Assembly (NCBI RefSeq): GCF_029893585.1
Contig: NZ_JARXYX010000026.1
Coordinates: 62,001-126,000, forward strand
Length of the DNA stretch: 64,000 nt
DNA from: Streptomyces sp. LBL
GTDB lineage: Bacteria; Actinomycetota; Actinomycetes; Streptomycetales; Streptomycetaceae
Direction: 5' to 3'
Shown here: in pieces, positions 7,699 to 15,951 of the stretch
How the letters are laid out: each line of letters begins with the position of its first letter
How positions within the stretch are numbered: position 1 is the stretch's first letter
The notes under the pieces: generated by a model
The model's database searches: none
What the model was told of the DNA's origin: nothing
The model's input: the letters and a program-made list of their open reading frames with translations, nothing else
Translations under genes and position numbers: made by a program

Positions 7699-8502
7699 TC
7701 ACCTGTCGAAAACGACCGTCACGGGAGCATGGTCCGACCACCGTTCGTCATGGCTGGCGGCCCGCTCCACGAACGCCTTGACCGCTGTGCGGGCAAGTCC
7801 GGGAGTCGCCACAGCCAGGTCGATCCGCCACCCTGAGTCGTTGTCGAAAGCCCGCCCCCGATAAGACCACCACGTGTACGGCCCCTCCCCCTCCGGATGC
7901 AGCGCCCGCACGACGTCGACGTAACCGCCCTCCGCCGGTTCGAGGACCCGGGTCAGCCACTCCCGCTCCTCCGGCAGGAAACCGGAGTTCTTCTGGTTGG
8001 CGCGCCAGTTCTTCAGGTCGGCCTGCTGGTGAGCGATGTTCCAGTCGCCGCAGACGAGGACCTCGCGGCCGTCGGCGGCGGCGCGCTCGCGCAGGGTCTT
8101 CAGATGGGCCAGGAACTCGCCCATGAAGCGGACCTTCTCGTCCTGGCGCACCGTGCCGACCTCGCCGGAGGGCAGGTAGAGGGAGGCGACCGTGACACCG
8201 GGCAGGTCGACTTCGACGTAGCGGCCGCTGGTGTCGAACTCCGCCGAGCCGAAGCCGATCCGGACCCGGTCGGGCTCCCGGCGGCTGTAGAGGGAGACGC
8301 CGGCGCGGCCCTTGGCGGCGGCGGGCGCGTGCACGACGTGCCAACCATCAGGGGTGCGGACCTGCTCGGGCAGCTGCTGCGGCTCGGCGCGCACCTCCTG
8401 GAGACAGAGCACGTCGGCCGAGGTTCCGGCGAGCCACTCCACGAAGCCCTTCTTCGCGGCGGCACGCAAGCCATTCACGTTTGCGGAGGTCACAGTGAGC
8501 AC
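7699..8502 (-). CDS. xth: exodeoxyribonuclease III (AP endonuclease)
   Basis: A protein of 267 residues from the GTG at 8502; the frame is open to 8523 and no start has a strong ribosome site. It belongs to the exonuclease III/AP endonuclease fold. NVNGLRAA holds the first metal-site Asn, LCLQEVRAE the catalytic Glu near 35, VCGDWNIAH the Asp/Asn pair near 150, and WSDHAPVTV the final Asp-His. It cuts DNA at abasic sites and trims 3' ends in base-excision repair. It is a single gene converging on the MerR gene and close to the divergent GNAT gene. The length matches the family. Confidence 0.93.
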   Translation of the reverse strand: MLTVTSANVNGLRAAAKKGFVEWLAGTSADVLCLQEVRAEPQQLPEQVRTPDGWHVVHAPAAAKGRAGVSLYSRREPDRVRIGFGSAEFDTSGRYVEVDLPGVTVASLYLPSGEVGTVRQDEKVRFMGEFLAHLKTLRERAAADGREVLVCGDWNIAHQQADLKNWRANQKNSGFLPEEREWLTRVLEPAEGGYVDVVRALHPEGEGPYTWWSYRGRAFDNDSGWRIDLAVATPGLARTAVKAFVERAASHDERWSDHAPVTVVFDR

Positions 8503-8579
8503 CCCGGCACGATACCGGCACACTGGACCGGGTCCCGCCTTGGAATGAGAGGCGGGTGGGTCACTATATGGCAGGAAGC

Positions 8580-9071
8580 ATGGATATTCGTCACGTCCCC
8601 TTCAATCACCCCGACGCCGTCAAGCTCAACGACGAGGTCCAGGCCGAGTACCACGTCCGCTACGGCGACGGCGGTGACGCCACCGAGCTGGCACCGGAGG
8701 ACTTCAAGCCGCCGAACGGCGTGTACCTGATCGCTTACGACGAGACGGGCGCCCCCGTGGCCAGCGGCGGATGGCGGGCACAGGACGCCAACGGCGAGGG
8801 CAACCTGGACGGGGACGCCGAGCTCAAGCGGATGTACGTCAACGCGCAACTGCGCGGCCGGGGCCTCGCCCGCCGGATGCTGGCGGCGTTGGAGGAGGAC
8901 GCCCGTGCGGCCGGCCGGATCCGCATGGTCCTGGAGACCGGCACCGAACAGCCCGAGGCCATCGCCCTCTACACGTCCAGCGGTTACGAGCCGTGCGCGA
9001 AGTTCGGCTACTACCGCTTCCACGAGGGGAGCCGGTGCTTCGCCAAACGGCTCCAACCGCTCAGCTCCTGA
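8580..9071 (+). CDS. GNAT-family N-acetyltransferase
   Basis: A protein of 163 residues. The acetyl-CoA-binding motif A is complete (ELKRMYVNAQLRGRGLARRM, then LAALEEDAR), followed by ALYTSSGYEPCAKFGYYRF, the usual motif B with a Tyr near the active site. The ATG at 8580 is preceded by AGGAAG; an alternative start at 8556 adds 8 residues. The acceptor is not predictable. It marks the end of the ordinary genes before the accessory island. Confidence 0.85.
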   Translation: MDIRHVPFNHPDAVKLNDEVQAEYHVRYGDGGDATELAPEDFKPPNGVYLIAYDETGAPVASGGWRAQDANGEGNLDGDAELKRMYVNAQLRGRGLARRMLAALEEDARAAGRIRMVLETGTEQPEAIALYTSSGYEPCAKFGYYRFHEGSRCFAKRLQPLSS

Positions 9072-9079
9072 GCTGAAGC

Positions 9080-9435
9080 TCAGCTCCCGAGGTAAGCCAG
9101 GACCGCGAGCACCCGCCGGTGGACGTCGTCCGCCGGCGGCAGATCCAGCTTGGTCAGGATGCTCCCGATGTGCTTGCCGACGGCAGCCTCCGACACCACC
9201 AGGGTTCCTGCCGTACTGCCGCGGCGCCTGGTCGCACGGGTTGCCTGGATCCCCCGACACCGACCAGCAGCATCACATCGAGGATCACCAGGTCGGGCCG
9301 GTGGTTACGGGCCTCGTCGAGAGCGGCCCGTCCGTCGGAGACGACGACGGCCGTATGGCCTTCCTTGACCAGGAGCCGGCGGATCAACTCGGCCTGCATG
9401 GCGTCGTCCTCCGCGACCAGAATGTATGCGCACAC
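9080..9435 (-). pseudogene. broken response regulator: receiver fragment joined to a LuxR-type HTH tail
   Basis: From 9435 the frame reads as a receiver domain (YILVAEDDAMQAELIRRL, then DLVILDVML with the phospho-acceptor Asp) and then turns into unrelated sequence after about 9265. In another frame, 9080-9200 encodes a NarL/LuxR C-terminal helix-turn-helix end (VVSEAAVGKHIGSILTKLDL, ending AVLAYLGS). The centre of the protein (half the receiver, the linker and the first HTH helices) is missing. The two parts may come from two different regulators, because VAEDDAMQAELIRRLL is OmpR-like while the tail is NarL-like. Confidence 0.7.
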
Positions 9436-9543
9436 GCAGGTGACCCTAGGTGTGCTGAGGCGTCGTCAGCACGGTGCACGGCCCTCGTGCGGTTCTTCCC
9501 ACACACTGACCACTTCCTGATATCCGCACTCCACGCTGGCCCC

Positions 9544-9880
9544 ATGCACAGCGGAGAATCCATACATCGCACCGGCCCGGCCCGGTCTGCCCTGGCACTG
9601 CTGTCCGTCTCGGTGTGCCTGCTGGCCGGCTGCGGCACCGGGGCGTCGGACGCGAAGGACCCCGCCGGGGAGCCGGCGAAGACACCGGTGCAGGCCGCCG
9701 GGGCGGCGACAGGGCCCCGGTTGGAACTGCACGCCGCCGACGGGCAGGAGCATGTCCGGTCACCGTCGGCGGCCGGGTCACGGTCGAAGGGGGCACGATC
9801 ACCGAGGTGTCCCTGTCCACCGCGAACGGTCGGGCGGTGCCGGGCGAACGGTCCCCGGACAAGAAGAGCTGGGGGGGGTT
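9544..9880 (+). pseudogene. frameshifted, truncated lipoprotein resembling an L,D-transpeptidase N-terminus
   Basis: The start region encodes a lipoprotein signal (SALALLSVSVCLLAGCGTG with a lipobox LAGC). After about 9750 the frame changes: CPVTVGGRVTVEGGTITEVS and GRAVPGERSPDKKSW continue one base off. These pieces match the Ig-like domain that precedes the catalytic domain in Streptomyces L,D-transpeptidases such as the intact gene at 39255. No catalytic HGxxx/SHGC region follows. The rest to 10041 has no recognisable gene, only a repeat of GTGATCG-TTTCCCA at about 9920-9950. Confidence 0.55.
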
Positions 9881-10041
9881 CACGAGTCCCCCTGGCCTGC
9901 CGGGTTGGGGGCTTCCGGTGATCGCTTCCCAGTTGGTGGGTGATCGTTTCCCACCCGGGCTGCCCTGGAAGAGAACATCGACGCCACGAGGAGACGGGAA
10001 GGGTGCCGGGGACGTCGGCGGAGAGGCAGCCGCCGGGGCGG

Positions 10042-10280
10042 TCACTCCTGGCCGATGAGGCCGGTCTCCCAGGCCCAGGCGGCGATCTCCACCCGGTTCC
10101 GGGCGTCCAGCTTGGCCTGCACGTTCCCCGGGTGGGTCTTCACCGTGCCCACCGTGATGGACAGCTCGGCGGCGATCTCCGCGTTGGTACGCCCTCGATG
10201 TCGTCCTCGGCGGCCAGGATCATCGCGAATCCGGCGCGGACCATGGCCTGGTCGTCGGCGATCAGCACCCGAATGGTCAA
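10042..10280 (-). pseudogene. NarL-type response regulator with internal deletion
   Basis: The TTG at 10280, behind GGAGGGA, starts IRVLIADDQAMVRAGFAMIL and AAEDDIEG, the first 30 residues of a NarL receiver. The sequence then jumps, with a frame change, to RTNAEIAAELSITVGTVKT and AWAWETGLIGQE, the C-terminal HTH. The phospho-acceptor Asp and about 120 residues are gone. The start overlaps the stop of the kinase gene (TTGA), so this was its cognate regulator. His-to-Pro in VKTHPGN (usually VKTHV) also fits decay. Confidence 0.75.
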
Positions 10281-11281
10281 CGGGTCCCTCCGCCCGGGAC
10301 GCCGGCGGGCGGGGCGGGGACCGGAGCCGCCGGGAAGGTGGCCTCGACGCTCCAACCACCGCCCGCGGCCGGGCCCGTCCGCATGCCGCCGCCGACCAGG
10401 TTCACCCGTTCGGCCAGCCCTGGCAGCCCGAACCCGCCGCCGGAGCGGTGGAGTTGCCTGCCGTCGTCACTGACCCGCACCGTGACGCCGTCCCCGAACC
10501 GGACCGCGTGCACCCGCACCTCGGTGCAGCCCTGGGCATGTTTGCGTACGTTGGTCAGCGCCTCCAACACCACCCGGTGGGCGGTGGTGGTCACCTCCAC
10601 CGGCAGGTCGTCGAACGGACCCTCCAGTTCGAGCCGGGCCCGCGCGCCGCCGACCGCCGAGAATCCCTCGACGAGCGAGCGCACCTCCGCCATCCCGGCC
10701 AGCGGCGCGAGGACCGGTTCCCCGTCGGCGTCCCGCAGCATCCCGACCATCTGCCGCATGGACGTCAGTGCCTCCGATCCGGCCCGTTCGATCCGCTCCA
10801 GGGCCGGTGGCACCAACTCCGGTCGCCGCTTCGCGATCGCCAGAGCGCCCTGCGCCTGCACCACGATCCCAGTCACGTGGTGGGTGACGAAGTCGTGCAG
10901 ATCGCGGGCGAACTCGGCCCGCTGTTCAAGGCGCAGCGTCGCCGCCCGCCGCCGGTCAGCCATGACCAGCCGCCAGGCGACGCCGCCACCCAGAACCGCC
11001 GTCGACCCCACAGCGAGGAACAGGGCCACGATGACGCTGTTCTCCCGCACCGCGACCGCCAACGGCCGCAGTACGATGCCCGCCCACAGCACCGGAGGGG
11101 TCACCCACACCACCCACCCGCGCCGCCCGCGCAGGGGGACGAGCAACAACAGCCACAGCAGCGCGGCCGGTTCGGCGAGCCCGTACGCCTCCGAGGCTGC
11201 GGTCGGCTCGTCGCTGAGCCACAGGGGTTGGGAATCCCCGTCGCCTTCATTGGACGTGATCATCCGGCCGGGCGGTATCAC
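10277..11281 (-). CDS. sensor histidine kinase (HisKA_3/NarX type)
   Basis: A protein of 334 residues with three or four short membrane helices in the first 110 (AALLWLLLLVPL, VIVALFLAVGSTAVL). The phospho-acceptor region is FARDLHDFVTHHVTGIVVQ near residue 150. The ATPase domain has ALTNVRKHAQ and a GGGFGLPGLAERV lid. It would autophosphorylate and pass the phosphate to its NarL partner, but that partner (10042-10280) is deleted. The N-terminus is shorter than in most four-helix relatives and may have been lost. GTG at 11281 overlaps the stop of the 52-codon frame upstream (GTGA). It is probably an orphan kinase. Confidence 0.75.
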   Translation of the reverse strand: MIPPGRMITSNEGDGDSQPLWLSDEPTAASEAYGLAEPAALLWLLLLVPLRGRRGWVVWVTPPVLWAGIVLRPLAVAVRENSVIVALFLAVGSTAVLGGGVAWRLVMADRRRAATLRLEQRAEFARDLHDFVTHHVTGIVVQAQGALAIAKRRPELVPPALERIERAGSEALTSMRQMVGMLRDADGEPVLAPLAGMAEVRSLVEGFSAVGGARARLELEGPFDDLPVEVTTTAHRVVLEALTNVRKHAQGCTEVRVHAVRFGDGVTVRVSDDGRQLHRSGGGFGLPGLAERVNLVGGGMRTGPAAGGGWSVEATFPAAPVPAPPAGVPGGGTR

Positions 11282-11436
11282 TGCGCGGATCCGATCACAC
11301 GGTCACGGAACTGTTGGAAGGCGTGCCAGCCCGACGTCTGCCCGGGATTGATCAGGTCCCCTTCGGCGAGGTCGAGCACTTTGCACCGCAGAGCCTCCGC
11401 AACGCGTAAGACGGGTGCTAGTGCCCCTCCCGGCAC
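11278..11436 (-). pseudogene. 52-codon remnant resembling the end of an XRE-type HTH protein
   Basis: The frame reads APVLRVAEALRCKVLDLAEG followed by DLINPGQTSGWHAFQQ. This resembles the last helix of a Cro/C1 HTH (pattern LLRIADALGVDLDDL) without the first helices. GTG at 11436 overlaps the TAG of the NTF2-like gene, and its TGA overlaps the kinase GTG. It is either a decayed HTH protein or a short coupled peptide. Confidence 0.35.
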
Positions 11437-11852
11437 TAGGCGTTGCCGACGCTTGCCAGGGTTTCAGCCAGTACCAGTGGGTTGAGGTAGTCGCGGTACG
11501 AGACGACCAGGCTGTCCTTGATCCGGAGTACGGCGATGATGGTTTGGTGCAAGGGTGCACCTGTGGGGATCACGGTGCCGTGGGCGTCGTACTCGACGAT
11601 CACCACCTCTGGGTCGGTGGTCTCGTGGATCACCGTGTTGCGGTACTCGTCGAACCTGACGAGGCCCTTGGCCTGGGCGGTCAGGAACGCGCGGATCTGT
11701 TCGCGGCCCTCCAGGCGGCCAGGCATGCCCGCCGGTCGGTACGGCCACTCGACGTAGCCGTCCGGGGCGATCAGGCTTACGAACGTTTCGGTGTCCATCT
11801 CGCAGCCCGCGCGCAGGACCTGCTCGACGACTTCGCGTGACGTGGCAGTCAT
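11436..11852 (-). CDS. NTF2/SnoaL-like protein
   Basis: A protein of 138 residues. It has the cone-shaped NTF2-like fold pattern: an N-terminal helix (REVVEQVLRAGCEMDTETF), then DGYVEWPYRPAGMPGRLEG, then strands ending TIIAVLRIKDSLVVSYRDYL. Members bind small hydrophobic ligands or act as isomerases and hydratases. GGGAG lies 5 nt before the ATG at 11852. It is divergent from a TetR gene, with a nested palindrome covering its leader, so it is almost certainly that regulator's target. The substrate is unknown. Confidence 0.8.
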   Translation of the reverse strand: MTATSREVVEQVLRAGCEMDTETFVSLIAPDGYVEWPYRPAGMPGRLEGREQIRAFLTAQAKGLVRFDEYRNTVIHETTDPEVVIVEYDAHGTVIPTGAPLHQTIIAVLRIKDSLVVSYRDYLNPLVLAETLASVGNA

Positions 11853-11861
11853 GACCACTCC

Positions 11862-11904
11862 CTTTCGTTGAACGCTCGTTGATTGAACGAGCGTAGAACG
11901 AAAG
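11862..11904. promoter_or_regulatory. nested palindromic operator between NTF2-like and TetR genes
   Basis: Inner arms ACGCTCGTT (11872-11880) and AACGAGCGT (11886-11894) are perfect over 9 bp with a 5-nt centre. Outer arms CTTTCGTT (11862-11869) and AACGAAAG (11897-11904) are perfect over 8 bp. The whole symmetric block lies 9-52 bp before the NTF2-like ATG and 33-76 bp before the TetR GTG. Confidence 0.7.
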
Positions 11905-11937
11905 TGGGCATCCGGTCAACGGTCGTAGAATGAACAC

Positions 11938-12573
11938 GTGACCGAACCGAGCGCCCGCCCTACCAGGGCACAGCAGCGCCGCCAGAGCGAGGAGCGCATT
12001 CTCGCCGCGGCCCGCCAGATCTTCGCCGAACTCGGCTACGACCGGACCACCATCCGTGCCGTGGCGTCGGCCGCCGGTGTCGACGCCGGTCTGGTCATGC
12101 ACTACTTCGGCAGCAAGGACCTGCTCTTCGCCCGTGCCACCGAGGTTCCCGCCGACGAGTTGCCCGGCGGCGGCTCGGGCGAGGTGGCCGAGGCGCTGCT
12201 CACGTCGCTGGGCAGGCGCCTGACCGGCGAGCCGACGGCCTCCCTGGCGGTTCTGCGCTCGATACTCACGAACGCCGACGCCGCCGATCGTTACCGGGCC
12301 GCCGGGGAGCCTCAGCTCAACCAACTCACCGAGGCGATACCGACACCCGACGCCGACCTGCGCGCGAGCCTGCTCAGCGCGATCGTCCACGGCGTGATCG
12401 CCGAGCGGTACCTGCTGCGCCTCACGCACCTCGCGGACGCCTCACCCGAGCAGATCATCGACCTGCTGCGCCCGTGCTTCCAAAGCCTGGCCACACCCCC
12501 GCCGACCGAACCCGTGGGCGGCCAGGAAGCCGGCCGCTCCCCTGCCCCACCGGCATCGGTGAAGCCCCTGTAG
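11938..12573 (+). CDS. TetR-family regulator
   Basis: A protein of 211 residues. The HTH is textbook (ILAAARQIFAELGYDRTTIR, then GVDAGLVMHYFGSKDLLF, near residues 20-65). The C-terminal domain ends in a Pro-rich, probably disordered tail. GTG at 11938 is the only start that keeps the whole HTH. It is divergent from the NTF2-like gene and shares the 43-bp symmetric operator with it, so it probably represses both. The inducer is unknown. Confidence 0.88.
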   Translation: MTEPSARPTRAQQRRQSEERILAAARQIFAELGYDRTTIRAVASAAGVDAGLVMHYFGSKDLLFARATEVPADELPGGGSGEVAEALLTSLGRRLTGEPTASLAVLRSILTNADAADRYRAAGEPQLNQLTEAIPTPDADLRASLLSAIVHGVIAERYLLRLTHLADASPEQIIDLLRPCFQSLATPPPTEPVGGQEAGRSPAPPASVKPL

Positions 12574-12683
12574 GTTCCCGTGTCGTCTGCCCGCCGATGG
12601 CCAGCGGGAATCGACGAGCCGTCATGTTCCAGTTGCGGGGGAGTATCCTCCCCCGCCTCTGAAGAGTCGCCGCGTTCCCGGAC

Positions 12684-12709
12684 ATCGGGCATCGGGCATC
12701 GGGCATCGG
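12684..12709. repeat. 7-nt tandem repeat ATCGGGC
   Basis: Three full copies and one partial copy of ATCGGGC lie immediately upstream of the RelE-like fragment. Nothing else is recognisable between 12574 and 12700. Confidence 0.6.
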
Positions 12710-12965
12710 ACAGGCCCGCGAGAACACCTACCGCGCCTGGATCACCATGCGCACTAATCCCAGGCCAACCGCGGAGACGCCCCGACACCACCAGCTGAAG
12801 GGCAATCTGGGGCACGGTACTCACCGTGGACAGACCTGCGAGCAATGGCAGATCGAGGTGACCGGCGGCGGCCGCATCTGGTACCTCGCGGACACCGCCC
12901 GCGACACCTGCTGGATCACCTTCGCGAGCACTGGGACCCGCGAGCCACCGACCGCCGATAAGCCA
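12708..12965 (+). pseudogene. fragment of a RelE/HigB-like small protein
   Basis: The frame with ATG at 12747 reads HHQLKGNLGHGTHRGQTCEQ, WQIEVTGGGRIWYLAD and TCWITFASTG. This fits a common actinobacterial family of about 100 residues with the QLKG...WQYEVTGGGRIWY...HPKATE pattern, distantly like RelE-type toxins. The N-terminus is missing or spoiled by the ATCGGGC repeat. The usual stop after the HPKATE-like end (here TREPPTADK) is lost, so the frame runs on into antisense of the next gene. Function is probably lost. Confidence 0.4.
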
Positions 12966-13009
12966 GCACCGCAGATGGGGAACCTTCGGCAGAGCAGCGG
13001 GTGTAGTCG

Positions 13010-13470
13010 TCAGCAGTCCTCGTTGAGTACGAGCAGGATGTGCTCGTACTCGCCGTGTCGTAGCGTCCCGGCGGGTTGGAAGCCGCATCTCTCCAGCAGC
13101 CGTACCGAGCCGGTGTTCCCGGTGAAGGGGTCCGCGAAGAGCGGGCGGGCCGTTTCCTTCTCCAGGAACATCGTCAGTGCTTCGGTGCCGATGCCCCGGC
13201 CCCAGTACTGGGGGCCGAACCAGCAGCCGATGAAGCGCCGGCGCCGGTCCCACCAGGCCACGACGTTCCCCGCCGGTTCGCCGTCCACGGTGACGGTCTG
13301 CACAAGGACGGTGGGATCCCCGAGCACCTTCGTGGCCCAGTGGGCCATGAATGCCTCCCTGTTCCGGGGGGGAACTTCGACCGCCGGACCGCCTCCGCGT
13401 CGTGTTCGTATTCGAGGAACAGTTCCAGGTCGGCTTGCTCGACATCTCTGAGCCGCGCGTCGTTGGTCAT
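13010..13470 (-). pseudogene. GNAT (RimJ/RimL-like) acetyltransferase with a frameshift
   Basis: The ATG at 13470 starts MTNDARLRDVEQADLELFLE and AVRRSKFPPG. The continuation (REAFMAHWATKVLG, FIGCWFGPQYWGRGIGTEAL, GSVRLLERCGFQPAGTLRHG) is in the next frame. The shift falls in a run of seven C on the coding strand (about 13365-13372), exactly where one base gained or lost would do it. Both halves are otherwise well preserved, with an intact acetyl-CoA motif (YWGRGIGTEA). It is either a recent mutation or a sequencing error. Confidence 0.8.
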
Positions 13471-13494
13471 GCCCAGCGAGTCTGGCCCCAGGCA

Positions 13495-14730
13495 CCGACA
13501 GCCCGGTCCTCGGCGAACGGTTCGAAGGCCGCGCACCACCCGCCCGCGAACGACGTGGCCTCGCCTCCGTCGAACTCACCGCGGGCTGGCACTACTGCGG
13601 AGGCTCCGACGAAGGGATCTTCGGGCACTCCGCCACCCTGCTGGTCGCGGCCAGCCGCCGCCACCCCGCCGGACACCCGCAGGCGGGCCGGCGCGTCAGC
13701 CGCCATCCGCAACTCGCGCTCGGCCTCGTCCTGGACACCCCGGGCAAGCGCACCGGCCCGAACGCGGTCCACTCCCTGACCCGGCTCGTCCCGTTCGGTT
13801 TCCCGGCCGGGCTGCTGGCGGCCGACCGCGCCTACACCGACCAGATCACCGAACACTTCGCGCAACCGGCCCGCCGCCTCGGCTACCAGATAGTCCTCGA
13901 CTACAAGCAGCAGCACCGGGGCGTCCAGGGCACCCACCACGGGCCCTCCTCCTCGACGGATCCCTCGTCCGCCCCGCCATGCCGACCGCTCTGGCCCACG
14001 CGACCAGCGGGCTCGACGACAAAGCCGTACGCGACATCGACGACAACACCGAGTTCCACCAGCGGATCGCCGCCCGCGAACCGTACTTCCTCAAGCTCAA
14101 AGAGTCCCCGGACGAGCGGGGCGCGATCCGCCTCCAGTGCCCGGCCGCCGGGCCCTCGCCCGCCGTGTCCTGCCCCCGCTTCAACCAGACCCACCACCTC
14201 CCGGCACCACAGCCGGCCGTCGTCGACCTCACCAACAAGCGGGCCACCGCCGCACACACCGCGGCGAAACCCACCGTCCCGATCCCCCGGGCGAACGCCT
14301 GCGGCCCCTCCCCGCGAACGAATTGCCACGCATCTGCCAGAAGCCCACCATCACCATCCGGCCCGGCGACCTCGGCAAACTCGACAAGTTCCGCCAGGAC
14401 CGGCACTACCTCCACCCCACCTGGCAGGACGCCTACCGACCCGAGCGAGCGAATATCGAAGGCCTCAACGGCAGGGCGAAAAGTCACGGCATCGACATCT
14501 CCGACCCCACGAAACGACTCGCCCACGGCCGGGTCGCCCAGACCATCCTGCTCGCGCTGATGATCTGCAGCATCAACCTGCACATCCTCCTCAGCTGGCA
14601 ACAGACCACCGGCACCGAGACGACCGCTACCACTCACGAAACCGCCGCGCTCACCGGACCGGCACCCCAACCGCCCGACGCGGCCGGGATGCCCCCACCC
14701 ACAAGACCGGAAACCCGCACGACCACCTGA
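13495..14730 (+). pseudogene. insertion element transposase, 5'-truncated and frameshifted (copy 1)
   Basis: Three frames in turn match the C-terminal two thirds of the protein at 19273-21252. First, 13495 to about 13930 has VELTAGWHYCGGSDEG and GFPAGLLAADRAYTDQ. Next, about 13945-14310 has ALLLDGSLVRPAMPTA, AAREPYFLKLKESPDE and LQCPAAGPSPAVSC. Last, about 14310-14730 has KFRQDRHYLHPTWQ, NIEGLNGRAKS and RVAQTILLALMICSIN. The DDE-type residues that remain are the D of ADRAY and the E of NIEGLNG; the first Asp is lost with the 5' end. It abuts the GNAT gene start. The tail to 14940 matches the other copy. Confidence 0.75.
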
Positions 14731-14874
14731 GACCCCAGCACCACAGGCCGACATCAAGCACGCCCGCCGACGGCCCCGAACCACCCCGAACTTCAGGCTG
14801 ACGACCGCCAAGCAACCAACCCCCGGCGCCAGCCTTGTTCGGACATCTCCTCGAACAGGACCCGGAAACGCCAA

Positions 14875-14948
14875 GATCCCGCCCGATCAATCAGATCGGA
14901 CGGGATCTCGTGAACTCTTCCTGAGCGAACTCAAGAACAGCTGGTGCG
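14875..14948. mobile_element. right end of insertion element copy 1
   Basis: A hairpin of GATCCCGCCCGATC (14875-14888) and GATCGGACGGGATC (14894-14907), one mismatch, is followed by GAGCGAACTCAAGAAC. The same order (GATCCCG hairpin, GGATCTCGT, GAGCGAACTCAAGAAC, then GTGCGTGG) ends copy 2 at 21232-21306. The shared GTGCGTGG suggests the element end lies at or just after it. Between here and 15088 I see only a direct repeat CGAAGATCGTTCCCCGT at about 14994 and 15013. Confidence 0.5.
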
Positions 14949-15088
14949 TGGGGTGTTCACGAGAGGGGCTGACGTGCGGCTACAAGAGGCCCCGAAGATC
15001 GTTCCCCGTGACGTCGAAGATCGTTCCCCGTCGGCTTCACATGAGGTCGCCCACGGCGAGTGCAAACGGGCAACGCCCCGGGGTTCCG

Positions 15089-15934
15089 CTACATGCTCTG
15101 CTCGATCTCCCGCATGCGGGTGCGAGCGTCGCTGAGAAGGGCCTTGAGTCGAGGCGTCGCGAGAGCGTCGAGGTTGGGATGCGCCATGCAGCGGTCGTAC
15201 GTCCTCTTCGCGGTGGCCAGGATCTCGGGAGTGGACCCGTGTATGCCTACGCCGGGGCAGATTTCGGGATGGCGGTGTCGGACGGTGAGGATCTCGGCTG
15301 CGATGAGGAAGCTCTGGAACGCGAAGAAGATCGAACGACGGCGCCCGGTGATCGCGGTTTCCGCCTCGTTTTCCGGCATGTCGAGCAGGCGGTAGTCAGG
15401 GTGGTGAGTGTGTCGCAGGGCATCCAGGTATAGGAGGGTGTGGGCGAACTCGTGGACCAGGCATTCGATGACGTCCTGCGTGCTCCAGTCGGGCAGAGGG
15501 TTGACGTAGACGAGCCCGACTCCGTCGAAGGAGGAACCGCTGCCCGGCTCCTGTGGGAGCGTCATGACGAATACCTGATTGACTACCAGATCGAACAGCG
15601 GGGCGAGTTCGGGTTCGCTCCCGCACAGGATGCGGAACCCTTCTTCGACTCGGTCCATGGCCCGTTCTACTGCCGAAGAGTCTTTCGGTACTCCTGCCGC
15701 GTCAGGTGCGTCAGGGTTGCGGAACCAGCCACTCAGCTCCGTCCGCCATGACGCATCGCGGACGAATTCAGTGTGTTCCACGGTCTTCGCTGGAACCTTG
15801 GGCTGTTGAACGGCAAGGTACGTCTGGTAGGCGGCCTTGACCGCGGGAAGCGAAACGCTGCGCCGGTCGAGGTAGGGAGCGGAGAGTGTGACGACGTCCT
15901 GGAGCCCTTCTTCGGGACCTCGGAGAAAAAACAT
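15089..15934 (-). CDS. HExxH-motif protein of the peptide beta-hydroxylase type
   Basis: A protein of 281 residues. It carries VIECLVHEFAHTLLYLDALR near residue 165, preceded by VGLVYVNPLPDWSTQDV. This combination is typical of the HExxH domain described in RiPP (modified peptide) loci and now regarded as an Fe/2-oxoglutarate peptide beta-hydroxylase family rather than a protease. The N-terminal 140 residues are specific to the family. GAGAAGG lies upstream of the ATG at 15934. It follows a truncated paralogue by 17 nt and an MFS exporter, all on the minus strand. No RiPP precursor or radical-SAM partner is evident nearby, so the target is unknown. Confidence 0.7.
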   Translation of the reverse strand: MFFLRGPEEGLQDVVTLSAPYLDRRSVSLPAVKAAYQTYLAVQQPKVPAKTVEHTEFVRDASWRTELSGWFRNPDAPDAAGVPKDSSAVERAMDRVEEGFRILCGSEPELAPLFDLVVNQVFVMTLPQEPGSGSSFDGVGLVYVNPLPDWSTQDVIECLVHEFAHTLLYLDALRHTHHPDYRLLDMPENEAETAITGRRRSIFFAFQSFLIAAEILTVRHRHPEICPGVGIHGSTPEILATAKRTYDRCMAHPNLDALATPRLKALLSDARTRMREIEQSM

Positions 15935-15951
15935 TTTCCACCTTCTCTCGG

